A DNA stretch of 64,000 bases from Eretmocerus hayati (taxonomy: Eukaryota > Arthropoda > Insecta > Hymenoptera > Aphelinidae). The notes below the pieces were generated by a model that did not search any database, was not told the DNA's origin, and saw nothing but the letters and a program-made list of their open reading frames with translations. Where the stretch lies: assembly GCA_029851415.1 (NCBI GenBank), contig CM056741.1, positions 144,510,522 through 144,574,521 of the forward strand. Reading direction: 5' to 3'. Below are positions 13,101 through 23,665 of this stretch, piece by piece; within the stretch, counting starts at the first letter, position 1; each line of letters begins with the position of its first letter. The position numbers were made by a program, and so were the translations under genes.

Positions 13101-14377
13101 AGTGGGAACATTGATCGAGAGATGCCCGTTGGCAATAGAGGAATTTGGCGAAGTTCCTTCCCAACACACGTGAGTTAACGTGAGTGTGTGATCAAATACT
13201 CGATCTAAAAGCTGCATCATTCTCAATAGACCGGATGTGGAATCTTTTGTAAATCCTGTCTCCGCAATGCAGAGACTCTTCGTCCAACTCTAGCACACGA
13301 GCATGAAAGTGCATCAATACAAAAAACGAAAGAAGAGAGCTGGCCGCACTCGACGAGAGGCATGCATGTGCTGCAACACTTGAGACACAAGTGCATCAGA
13401 TCCTTCTTCTCATTCATCCTCTTTCTAGACTGTGATGCTTCCTTGCGTAATACACGCGTCCACTTGCAAACTCTCACCGGAGAGTGTATGCGACACTTAT
13501 AAGGACGACTACTATCCTCTGCTTCAGGACTAGATAATCTGGCTATGGTCATGCTAGCGCAACTCTTCCAAGCCAGATTGGGCCGAAGCGATGAATTTTT
13601 TGCTCCAGAATTGCTGCATCAGCCTGCTGTGCGTGTGACTGGTGTTGCGAGAGTAGACCGATGCGCTCTCTCGAGTTCAACGACATCGTTGTGCTGCGCG
13701 ATGACTGCTGCTATATAATACCGGACACAATTGCAAGCGCGATACAAGACGGATAGGATCGACGCGGTGCATCCGGAGCTTGCCTATATAACGAATCTTT
13801 CGTTGTTTGCAGCTAGACAGATTAGCGAGAAGCTGAAAGTTTGTTGGCCCGGATTCGGAAGTTGGATCCCGGCTATTCGTGGAGTAAAAGTTATGTAGCT
13901 TCGGGACTAGATTTACAGATCTGACCTGTGCGGGTCATTTGAGATTTCGGGATTGGGTGCATCTCAACTCCTGTTCATACACCAGATAGTGATGTTGCCA
14001 AGGGTGATGGTATTTTGACGTGGCCAGCACTGCTCTTCGAAGAGGAACGAGAGTAGTTTGGTTTGACAAGCTTGTGGCGGATTGGAAATAGCCTTCAGAG
14101 TGGTTCCGTGTGTGTACATACGAGCTTTTGGGAAAGTTATCGATGTGGCAGCGTGTGTGGTGTGTATTTGGCTCTCGTTGTCCGTCGTTGCTTGATTTAC
14201 GGACAGTTTGGAGTGCAATGGCTCCGCAACAGCGCTTCACTTGAACGATGGCTACTGCAGCACGCACGCCAACGCTGCAACGAGGTAAATCTGCCGACAC
14301 CTAACGCAAGCTGCCGCTAGTTTGCTGACAACTTTATCGCTGCGCAAGCTGCTGCGTGGGCTATTTGTTTTTCTACT

Positions 14378-14380
<3 letters not shown>
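10149..14380. other. Unrecognised noncoding stretch with CpG-rich patches
   Basis: No supportable gene. CpG-richer patches occur at about 12300-12790 and 13200-14340. The second contains TATATAA-type motifs near 13713 and 13785 and ends at a GA microsatellite. An 80-codon frame near 10257-10499 is discussed under rejected items. Confidence 0.35.

Positions 14381-14413
<33 letters not shown>
14381..14413. repeat. (GA)n microsatellite
   Basis: A 33-bp uninterrupted GA dinucleotide tract. In insects such tracts bind GAGA-type factors; whether this one does is unknown. It lies just upstream of the large foldback element. Confidence 0.9.
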
Positions 14414-14417
<4 letters not shown>

Positions 14418-15090
14418 CAACTCTGCCGAAAACGCTCATCGGTTCCCGTGAAAAAATGTTTGGTGCATGATCATGCATGACGGCATACCGTTACTGGTGC
14501 ATGATCATGCATGACCGCGTACAGAAAATGGTGGTATGTAGTCATGCATGTATCATGCATGAACTGTGCATGACCATGCACCATACAATGTTGCAAATCA
14601 TTTGGGATTACGTACTAATTTCGGTGTATGGAGAAAGCTCACGATTTGGAAATTTGGGATGTAACAGAGAAAAATCTACCATTTTGCGTTTTCATCGCTA
14701 TTTGGTTCCAATACTACGAATCACTCAAAAACTCTGATGATTAACATGGCTTCGCCATTTGAAGGCTCAAACGATGTCAAAAAATTGACCGGTATTCCAG
14801 AAAGACAATTCATCTCCCTCACGGTGGTCTAGAACCACGTTCATATTTGGTCGACATACCAAGACCTAAAATTCCTGTGCAATGTGTTTCTGTGCACTTA
14901 GATGATCATTTCTTGACTGGGCCGCTACGAAAAAATTAAAAGAAGGGTGGTTTTTTGGTGCCTCTATAACTCGAAAGAGACACATGTCTTCGAAAAGTAT
15001 GTGGGGTATAAATTTGTAGACTTTCAAAATATCTACAAAAATTGTTCCTATAGTTTTTCTCGTACAACATATCCTGTTGGAGATATTTGA

Positions 15091-15760
15091 GGAGTTATTA
15101 GATCGAAACCGTCAAAAATATGGATCTCGGACGGAAAATTCTTGGTTGCGAAAACAGGAAGCCTCATACAAGAAAATGTGTTGAGACCTTTTTGTTCATT
15201 TTTCAAAGATCTATGACTGGTTGCTCTACACATTTTCGGATAAATTGTATTCACCATGAGTTCTGGGGTCGAAACAGTGAAAATCATGAGTCTTGGGCGG
15301 GAATCCCAATTATAAAAACAGGTGTCCGTAACCGAAAAAATGCTCGAAAAAATGTGTGGAGACCTTTTCCGTTCATCTTTCAAAAATTCGCCTAAAGTTG
15401 CTCTACGCATTTTTTGATGAAACGTAGTTCTCATGAGTTATGGGGCCGAAACCGTGAAAAATATCGATCTTGGACGAAAATGTCTTGGTTGCGGAAACAG
15501 GAAGCCTCATATGAGTAAATGCGCAGAGACCTTTTCTGTTCATCTTTCAGAAATGCACCAAAAGTCGCTGTATACACATTTCTTGATAAAACGAAGATCT
15601 CATGAGTTATGGGATCGAAACCGTGAAAAATATGGATCTTAGACGGAAATGTCTTGGTTGTGGAAACAGAAAGCCTCATATGAGTGAATGTGTAGAGACC
15701 TTTTTTGCTCATCTTTCCAAGATCTAGAAAAGTTCTTCAACACATGCCAACAAACGTGTA
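15091..15760. repeat. ~170-bp tandem repeat, four units
   Basis: Units begin with GAGTTATxxGxxCGAAACCGT at about 15091, 15259, 15433 and 15604, spacings 168-174 bp. Each continues through a TTGGACGGAAA-like segment, AACAGGAAGCCTCAT, AGAGACCTTTT, TGTTCATCTTTC and a final ACACATTT. The second unit is the most diverged. The array lies inside the left part of the foldback element. Confidence 0.75.
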
Positions 15761-15812
15761 TCTTGACATTGGTATACCCACATTATTTCGAACATGTTCT
15801 ATCCAGAATGTG

Positions 15813-16939
15813 CACTGTAAAAAATTTGTGGGAAAAACTTCAACCAGTGGTTGCAGTTTTCCCCTCAACCACCGGTTTGGGCCAAAAATCAACCAGCTGG
15901 TTGATTTTTGGACTTTTTTCCCACAACGAATATATAAGGATGAATGCGGCGCTCACGATATTGGTCGATGGTGGTCTCCGAGAGACACTTTTGAGTCGGA
16001 AAAACAAGTTTCATGATTTTTCTCAAACAAAGAGAAATAAACGTCAGCGCCGCGCCGGTCGAATACACTTTGTGGGGCTGGAGGGATGGATAGATGGACG
16101 GATGGGGTGTGAGGGTAGATGGGATGGAGGGATGGAATGGAACGGAATGGGATTGAATGAAATGGAATGGAATAGGATGGAACGGACTGGAATAGGATGG
16201 AACGGAACGGATGGGAATGGAACGGTGTGGAATGGAACGGATCGGAATGGAAGGAAATGGAAAAGTGTGGAATGGAATGGAACGGAGAGTGTAGAACGGA
16301 ACGGAATAGGTTGGAACAGAATGGATAGGAATGGAACGGATCGGAATGGAACGGCCCGGAATGGAACGGGACAGAATGGAAGGAAACGGAAAGGCATGGA
16401 ATTAAATTGTATGTTCCATTCCGGTCCGTTCCATTCCATTGCTCTCCGCTCCATTCCTCTCCGTTCCATTCCACGCCGTTCCATCCCGTTCCATTCCGGT
16501 CCGTTCCATTCCATTTCATACCGTTCCATTCCATTCCACACCGTTCCATTCTGGGCGATTCCATTCCATCCATCCCATCTATCCTCTGACCCCATCCGTC
16601 CATCAATCCATCCCTCCAGCCTTACGACGACGTGTATTCGACTCCTACAGGACAGGCAACCCGCTTTGTCGTCTATACGCGACCGGTGCTGATTTTATTC
16701 CTCTTTGTTTGTGAAAAAACATGACGAAACTTGTTTATCCGACTCAACAGTGTCACCCGGAGACTATAATCGACCAATATAGTGGGCGCCGCATTCATCC
16801 TTATATATTCACTGTGGGGGAAAAAGCAAACAGTGGTGGAATTTTCAACCAGTAGTTGAATTCCAACCAGCTGGTTGATTTCGACAACCAACCACTGGTT
16901 GCCGATTTGGGTGGTAAAGTCAACCGATTTTTCACAGTG
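15813..16939. mobile_element. CACTG-ended foldback element 1 (nested)
   Basis: It starts CACTGTAAAAAATTT and ends TTTTTCACAGTG. The flanks are TGTG on both sides (at least a 2-bp, possibly a 4-bp target duplication). Subterminal repeats are AACCAGTGGTT/AACCAGCTGGTT-type palindromes on both sides. The next ~130 bp (about 15930-16075, and 16640-16810 inverted) are also complementary, with a shared TATATAAGGATGAATGCGG. The core is the GGAAT/ATTCC palindrome. TIR sequence and short duplication resemble the CMC (CACTA/Mirage/Chapaev) group, but no transposase confirms this. Confidence 0.7.
16084..16620. repeat. Inverted GGAAT / ATTCC pentamer array
   Basis: From about 16084 to 16402 the plus strand is a G-rich array of GGAAT/GGAAC pentamers mixed with GATGG units. 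From about 16412 to 16620 it switches to the complementary ATTCC/GTTCC and CCATC array. The turning point is near 16403-16411. The same pentamer is the unit of human satellites II/III (established knowledge). Here it forms a hairpin-capable core inside a mobile element. Long frames on both strands (HSIPF- and WNGME-like repeats) are by-products of the array. Confidence 0.85.
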
Positions 16940-17927
16940 TGTGAAGCAATTTTTTGTAGGTTTTTGGGAAGAATAAAAGAAGTTCAGTGCTTTTCTCTCG
17001 TAAAACGTATCCTGTTTGTAATATTTGTAGATTTTTTGGCTAGACTCATACTCCCTTCACCAATATTAGAGTTGTAAGTATGGATGTCGACAAAGAATCC
17101 TCAAATAACGCAAACAGGATGCGTTTTACGAGAAAAAATCATCGAATCTTTTTTGTTAGTTTTTGGAAAACCTACAAAAAATTACCGTACATATTTTTTG
17201 TAGAACATGTGTGATTGGAGTTACGGAGCTAAAATAAAATTAGAGAAAAATTTTTGAGGACCATCCTCAAATATCTCCAACAGGATACGTTGTACGAGAA
17301 AAACTATGGGAACAATTTTTGTAGATATTTTGAAAATCTACAAACTCATACCTCACATATTTTTCGATAACATGTGTTCCTCTCGAGTTATAGAGGAATT
17401 ACGACAGGAAAACTCCAAAGAACCACCCTTCTTTTAATTTTTTCGTAACAGCCCAGTCAAGAAATGATCATCTAAGTGCACAGAAACACATTGCACAGGA
17501 ATTTTAGGTCTTGGTATGTCGACCAAATATGAACGTGGTTCTAGACCACCGTGAGGGAGATGAATTATCTTTCTGGAATACCGGTCGATTTTTTGACATC
17601 GTTTGAGCCTTCAAATGGCGAAGCCATTTTAATTATCAGAGTTTTTGAATGATTCGTAGTATTGAAACCAAATAGCGATAAAAACGCAAAATGGTAGATT
17701 TTTCTCTGTCGCATTCCAAATTTCCAAATCGTGAGCTTTCTCCATACACCGAAATTAGTACGAATCCCAAATGATTTGCAACATTGTATGGTGCATGGTC
17801 ATGCATAATTCATGCATGATACATGCATGACTACATACCACCATTTTCTGTACGCGGTCATGCATGATCATGCACTAGTAACGGTATGCCGTCATGCATG
17901 ATCATGCACCAAACATTTTTTCACGGG

Positions 17928-20900
17928 TTAGTGTGTACTTCACGTGTTCAGCCCGCCCCAGTCGTGAGCCTTTGCTAGTGTTGAATGTATTATAGATTGA
18001 CAGGGTTGGTCAATTTTCCTCTTATCGTTTTGAAAATAATCGTTTGGTATGGACTCAAACACTGACCGATGGGATAATCTTGAAAACTCAACGCATGCAT
18101 GAGACTGCAGTGGAAAAATTCAAGGTGGCCAACACACGAGGCGGCTCGGGCCATTCTTCCATCTCTAGACTGGAAATGAGGACAATCCTTTGCTCATGCA
18201 GGATACTTGCACACACTCCACACCTTTGGAGGTGGAGATCCGCGATCGAAAGAGGAGTCAAGAGGGAATAATAGTCGCACCTTTTTTGATAAGCTACTCC
18301 CACACAGACCACTCAACGGCCAACCTATTTTTCCCCCTATAAACAACGCTGCTTCCAATGAGGGTCTCGAGAAAAACGATTCGCGATCGTTGAAGTAGAA
18401 TCGCACGAGTGTCGTTGCCAGTATGCACCGCAGATAGCACATCTGCAAGCCCTTGGCTTGGCGCTTGTGCAGAATCCTTCTCTCTCTTCTCGCTCCGCAA
18501 ATAGCTCGGCTCGTCGTCGTCGTCGTTGTCGTCACGGACAGTCTTATCTAGTGAGAGAAGCCAAGCCGATAAGAGCGTATACGATACAGGTACTCTCGAT
18601 ATAATATACTCCCGCGCGTTCCCGATCGCTTCTCGAGCGCGTAATATCGCAAAGTGATCGCGGAATTACCTCGATACGCCCAGAGCTGTAACGACTCGAT
18701 GAGCGAGACGTCGCCGTAGAGGCAAAGTAAAGTATTTTCTCTCCAACATGAGGTTGATGGACCTACATTTGCCCCACACTAATATACGTTGCACCGATCG
18801 TATTTTGTTGAAGGAGGGTCGAGCGTGATTTAGCCGAGCTATTTGTCGTCCGCGAGCCATTGTCGAGCTGCATTAGCGTAACTGCAGCTCGTACATGTGT
18901 AAGTAACAGTTCGCAAACGAATTCACTTACTCGGGCAAAGTGGGCGCCGCAGTGCGTAAGAGTGGGCACGGCTCCAAGAATGCCACTCGATGTATGTACA
19001 TACTTTCTGTGTATGTGTGAGTGTGAGGACGCTCAGAATTCGCTTATCTACATTTTTTCTGAGCAAAGTATGAGTTGTCTTTCCGGTTTTGTTTACCTCG
19101 AGTTTTGATTTTTTTTCCATCATCTTTCCTGCCCTAAATCGCAACGTGTGGGAACGATACTCTGCTTTACGAATATTTCAATATTCATGAAGATGTTTGC
19201 CATTTTCGAGAGGTAGATAATAGGCCAACAAACAAACATGAATTACCATGTCCAGCTTGCTCGAACTCCCATGTAAACTGCTACAGTCTGCTGAATAATC
19301 AGGATTCTCACGACGCCATTGAAAAATTTGAGTTGAAATGTGTTATGATCGAGAAAAAAGTACAAAACAATCCCAATTAAAGTTGCGCGGGATTTGGAAA
19401 GAAATGAAAATTTTATTCAACGAACATGAAACGATGGAATTGTTTGGTGGAATGATGATGCGTGTTGTATTGTAGATTGATCAACTCATCATTCACCATT
19501 CTGAGCACAAGAACCAACCAAGATGATGAGAATCTTTGACACTTCAAATGTACATCACGATTTGGATCACAATCGAAGTGATACAACGATAGCACATGTA
19601 TTACTGAGCCTTGAGGGGGCATTATTATGACATTTGTTCGATTCCGGGACCGGCAAATCTCGATTTCAAATTGATGGAAGTTAACAAAAAGGACAACTCA
19701 TTCATTCAGAGATATTGTGTGGGAGTTAGTCATGGATTACTTTGTGTAATTAACTCAGGTTACCCGAACAATGATAAGTGCTTGATCGAATGCATGAATA
19801 GAGAATTTGGATAAAAGGTTAGAGTAAAACATAGTTGAAAGGTATAAACTCATCAATGGCGTTGTTACCTTTTGACTAACATCACGCGCAACTCTTCCAT
19901 GAAGTATTCAGAATGAAAAGACTCGACTGATGTGAGAGTCGCAATCAGATTCTGATCAATTAATCAGTTCCAAAGAAATCTCGGATCCATTTCCATCTCA
20001 TGCACAATTTGAACTATTTTATTGACTACTTCAGTGGTTTGGTCTGGCATGGACAATTCTAATGAATTCTATAGCGCCTGTACTTTGATAGGAAGAAGCT
20101 GCAGTATAAATCGTATATTATCAAAGAATTTTAATCAGATAGTAGGTATTTATGAACAGGAATGCAGTGAGTAAGGATGTATGATCGATGGTTTGTTTGT
20201 TCATAAATATGTAGAAGCTGTCGAAAAATCATTCGGTCACATGTGACATCAAGTTACTTTTTTTAATGAAATAGTGCCCCATTTTTTATGGAAACGTTCT
20301 TCATTCTTTGATGGTAGCTATGACGATGACGATTATTTTATTCTCCCCGTTGTGTGGCATTACGAACGGAAGTGGTTTCGCGGTCATTCCGATGCTTTTG
20401 AATGAATGCATTAGAAAGGTGAATCCTTTTACGTTTGGGTCTCGTGCGAGAAGAGGCGAAGAAAGGGCTGGCAATCAAGCACCGGAAGTTGCACCGCATC
20501 CTTTATTAAGCTGACTACAAGAGTACAAAAAATTAGTATCGTCTCGACCAATGTCATGTTTTTTGTCTACTCTTTCCATCTAGAGATTTTTACATGCTTT
20601 GAAAAGCTCTCCTTCTCAGAGTATAGCATGTCCAAGTTTGAACTGTATAAGGCTTGGCACAAGTGTAGTGTATACCAGGAGAAAACTGTTTTAATCATGG
20701 TCATTATAAAATATTCATCGTTAGTTTTGAAGCAAGCAGCAACGCTTTTTATACTTGCAAATGCTGAAAGAAACTTATTATAATCAGACAAAGTCTTGCA
20801 AAAATACATGGAAGTTGGCAACGATTATGATTGTTATGGGGTATTATCCCAGGGTATTATCAAACACCGGAATCAGACGTATGATGCCGAAGTGAGTGTA

Positions 20901-23436
20901 TGCCCCCTCCCCTGCTCTCGCGGGGAATAATTCAACGGTATTTTTAAATGAGTCCTCGTCAAATGTTGACCACAAGTAAGATGTAGAGACACGTTTCATC
21001 ATGAGAGCCATGATAGTTTATCCTCTTAGACTCTGAATGTTCAAAAATGAATATCAATAGTCCATGGCCGTTTCAGTGTCAGAATATAGCTTCTAGAGCC
21101 TCCCATTATGTATGATTAATGTGAACTTACAATTCTTGGCGTTCTACCACTACTTTGGAATTAGTAACCGTGCGTATCAAAAAGTCTAGACTAAGAAGAA
21201 TTGGAAATAATTTCTTTGACCATCTTGACGATTTTTCCTACAAAAACAATGAGTTGACAGATTGCACTGAAATAAAAATCGATCTCGGATGCTTTTTTTG
21301 TCAGAATCTGATCATCCATCACACCTTGAACAGTCAATGGAGACATGATTCGAGAATGGCTCAACGGGGTACTTACGGGGAATGTAAAAGAAACTTCATT
21401 TGATTATTTTTTTGAAAAAAAAGGCTTTATCATTTGGGACTGGTGTCGAGAGGACTCATATGAGAAAACTCTGATACGCATAGACTGTTAGATTCACAAC
21501 GTTATACTGTCAGGGCGTACCATCAAATCTATCAAACAGAGCTTTGAAAGCTCTGCCTCTAAAGACCTCTTGGGTTCGCACTTGATGTACAATCGCCCAT
21601 GAATAGCAGAGACAACATTCCCGACTCCCTCGTCGGTGACTCGAATAGGGACTCGCGGTCTAATTTAGTCGTCGAGCACTACCCTGAAGTGGCGAAAGAG
21701 GAAGAAGTATGGAGTTTTCGTATCTGGCTCCTCGTAGTCTCTCTCGTCGACCAGTCAGGGAAATTTTACGAGTCTCAGCGTGCGGCACATGCCCTCGCCT
21801 GAGAGTCCACAAACTGGGTACTCATAACACTCGCATACTCAAATATCGCTCACACAAACACGCGGTTACCCACGTACACGCCCGCGAACGAATATCGAAC
21901 ACGAGACGTTTCTATGGAGTATATATTAGAGTCTCTCCAAAAATAAAGCCAGAGTTTCGCGGCCTCTTCTCGGAAGTATGATCCGCGCAAATTCCATTTC
22001 GGCTTTCTCGCGCATGGCTTCAGATATGAGCGAGTCTCACACGTGCAACGCGCAAAAAGGCCATCTTGGTTTGTTGAATAGTTATATTCACATAACACTA
22101 TTGGCAACGCCACGTGATTGCAAATAAATTGTGAGCCATGTACGAAGATATAGCTATGCACTGTCGGACCTCAGTTTGTAATTGCTCGCTTAGGGCCCTG
22201 TTAGTCACGCCTTTGAGAGCAATACAGCTCACCGCAATAGACAATTTATTGCCCTCAGCGCTTGCTCATGCACGTTGTTGTTCGTTAGCGCGTTTATTTC
22301 ATCCTTTATACCTCGCTGTATTCGGACCCCGAGAATTGGAAAATATTGTTCGATTGCTATGGGATGGTTTACTGCACGGCCAGCGGTGGTATCCCTACAG
22401 ATCAATTAGTCTTATTTCTGTGCACACTCGTGACCGAACAAACGAGACAATTTTGTATTTGACCTTTTGTAGGGCACTCTGATCTCTGTGATCGGTCAAG
22501 CCACCTAATGAACAATTAGGCACAAATGCGGAATATCGATATGTGTAATTCCATGTACTTTGGCATTCCTCGATGCGAGAGGGTGTAATTAAGCACAGAG
22601 CAACTCGTGGAAGTGCTAACCAGCTGGAGGGAATCAAGGGTATTCAGGCGGCTCGATCATGCATCAGTGTGTAATTGACTTGCAAGTAGAGTTCGAATAA
22701 CAATAGATGCGGACGCATAGAATGAGCATAGATTAGTGATCATAGTGCAATTACGTCTGGATGTGTTACCATCTTTGATAACAGCAAAATTTGCTATGCG
22801 ATGAAATGCCTGCACCGATCTTCATGCATCATTAATGATAGTCATGGTCGAGTGGACGCAACGTTATCTCGCTGATAATAATCTTGGTTCATCATCGAAA
22901 AGGTATTTACACCGTTTGATCGCCATTGCCATGGCGTGAGTGCGATGATCAATAAACTGTTGTCGATAGTCAGAATCAGTTCAATTTCTCTGATTTGCGT
23001 TTCTTCTGCAGGACTGAACACAAACCTGTAAATAGGCAGAATCTGTGGTTTATTCCAATGCTTCGATTTGGCTGCTGCAGGTTTGTCATACAATTGAAAA
23101 AAGAACCATGATGCCTGAGACAAACCTCAATAATCGACTCCATACTGATGGAGAACCAGGAGTTGAATATTTTCAAACACCGATGGGAACTTTTATACGA
23201 ACTCTTTTCTAAAGTGAAGGCGATATCTAATCTTTGATTCATCGTCAACCTGGCAACGCGAGTCGGGCATTGAACTCCGATCAATATCAGTAACACAGAC
23301 AAGAACTATCCAATGATTATAATAACTTGCACATTACCGGACCTCATCATGAGTCTGGCTGCCTATACGTATTTAACCACCACAACACAAGCAACAAATT
23401 TGTTTAGGCAATGCGGTCACCATGCAAGCTGAAAAT
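17928..23436. other. Unrecognised noncoding stretch
   Basis: No supportable gene. 18190-18990 is CpG-rich with a CGT trinucleotide tract at about 18508-18530 and a TATAATATA motif near 18600. 21590-22060 is also CpG-richer. The rest is AT-rich and shows nothing recognised. Confidence 0.35.
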
Positions 23437-23439
23437 CAT

Positions 23440-23665
23440 CCTCATTTTCCTCCGATTTCCTTGCGGTTTGGCCTAAACGACGAGTGGACAAATATTTGTA
23501 ATCATCTAAGTTGGACTCGTCCACTCGTCGTTGAGCCCAAATCGCAAGAAAATCGGAGAAAAATAGGAATGAAAATGTGCTCAATTTATAGGTTAGGAGG
23601 TTCCCTTAATCAAATCTCTTCACATTTCTATCCGATTCTCTTGCGATTTGGGTGGAACGACGAAA
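23440..23665. repeat. Three alternating inverted arms (hairpin repeat)
   Basis: Arm 1 (23440-23489) contains TCCGATTTCCTTGCGGTTTG and ends CGACGAGTGGAC. Arm 2 (23519-23571) is its reverse complement (GTCCACTCGTCG, then CAAATCGCAAGAAAATCGGA). Arm 3 (about 23624-23665) repeats arm 1 orientation in part (TCCGATTCTCTTGCGATTTG). It looks like a palindromic element with a partial extra arm. Confidence 0.6.

Larger units (their letters stand above)
14445..17927. mobile_element. Large foldback element with ~650-bp inverted arms
   Basis: The left arm (14445 to about 15092) and right arm (about 17270 to 17927) are near-identical reverse complements. Both ends read CCCGTGAAAAAATGTTTGGT inward. The subterminal region holds several self-complementary units built on TGCATGATCATGCATGA. 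The element is flanked by TT on both sides, suggesting a 2-bp target duplication, although two bases can match by chance. The interior contains a ~170-bp tandem repeat (15091-15760) and a nested CACTG-ended element (15813-16939). No transposase frame was found. It is a non-autonomous foldback element of unassigned superfamily. Confidence 0.8.

Noticed and set aside
15688..16692. 334-codon plus-strand frame and 217/183-codon minus-strand frames
   Set aside because: They run through the GGAAT/ATTCC pentamer array, which is open in several frames and gives only WNGME- or FHSIP-like repeats.
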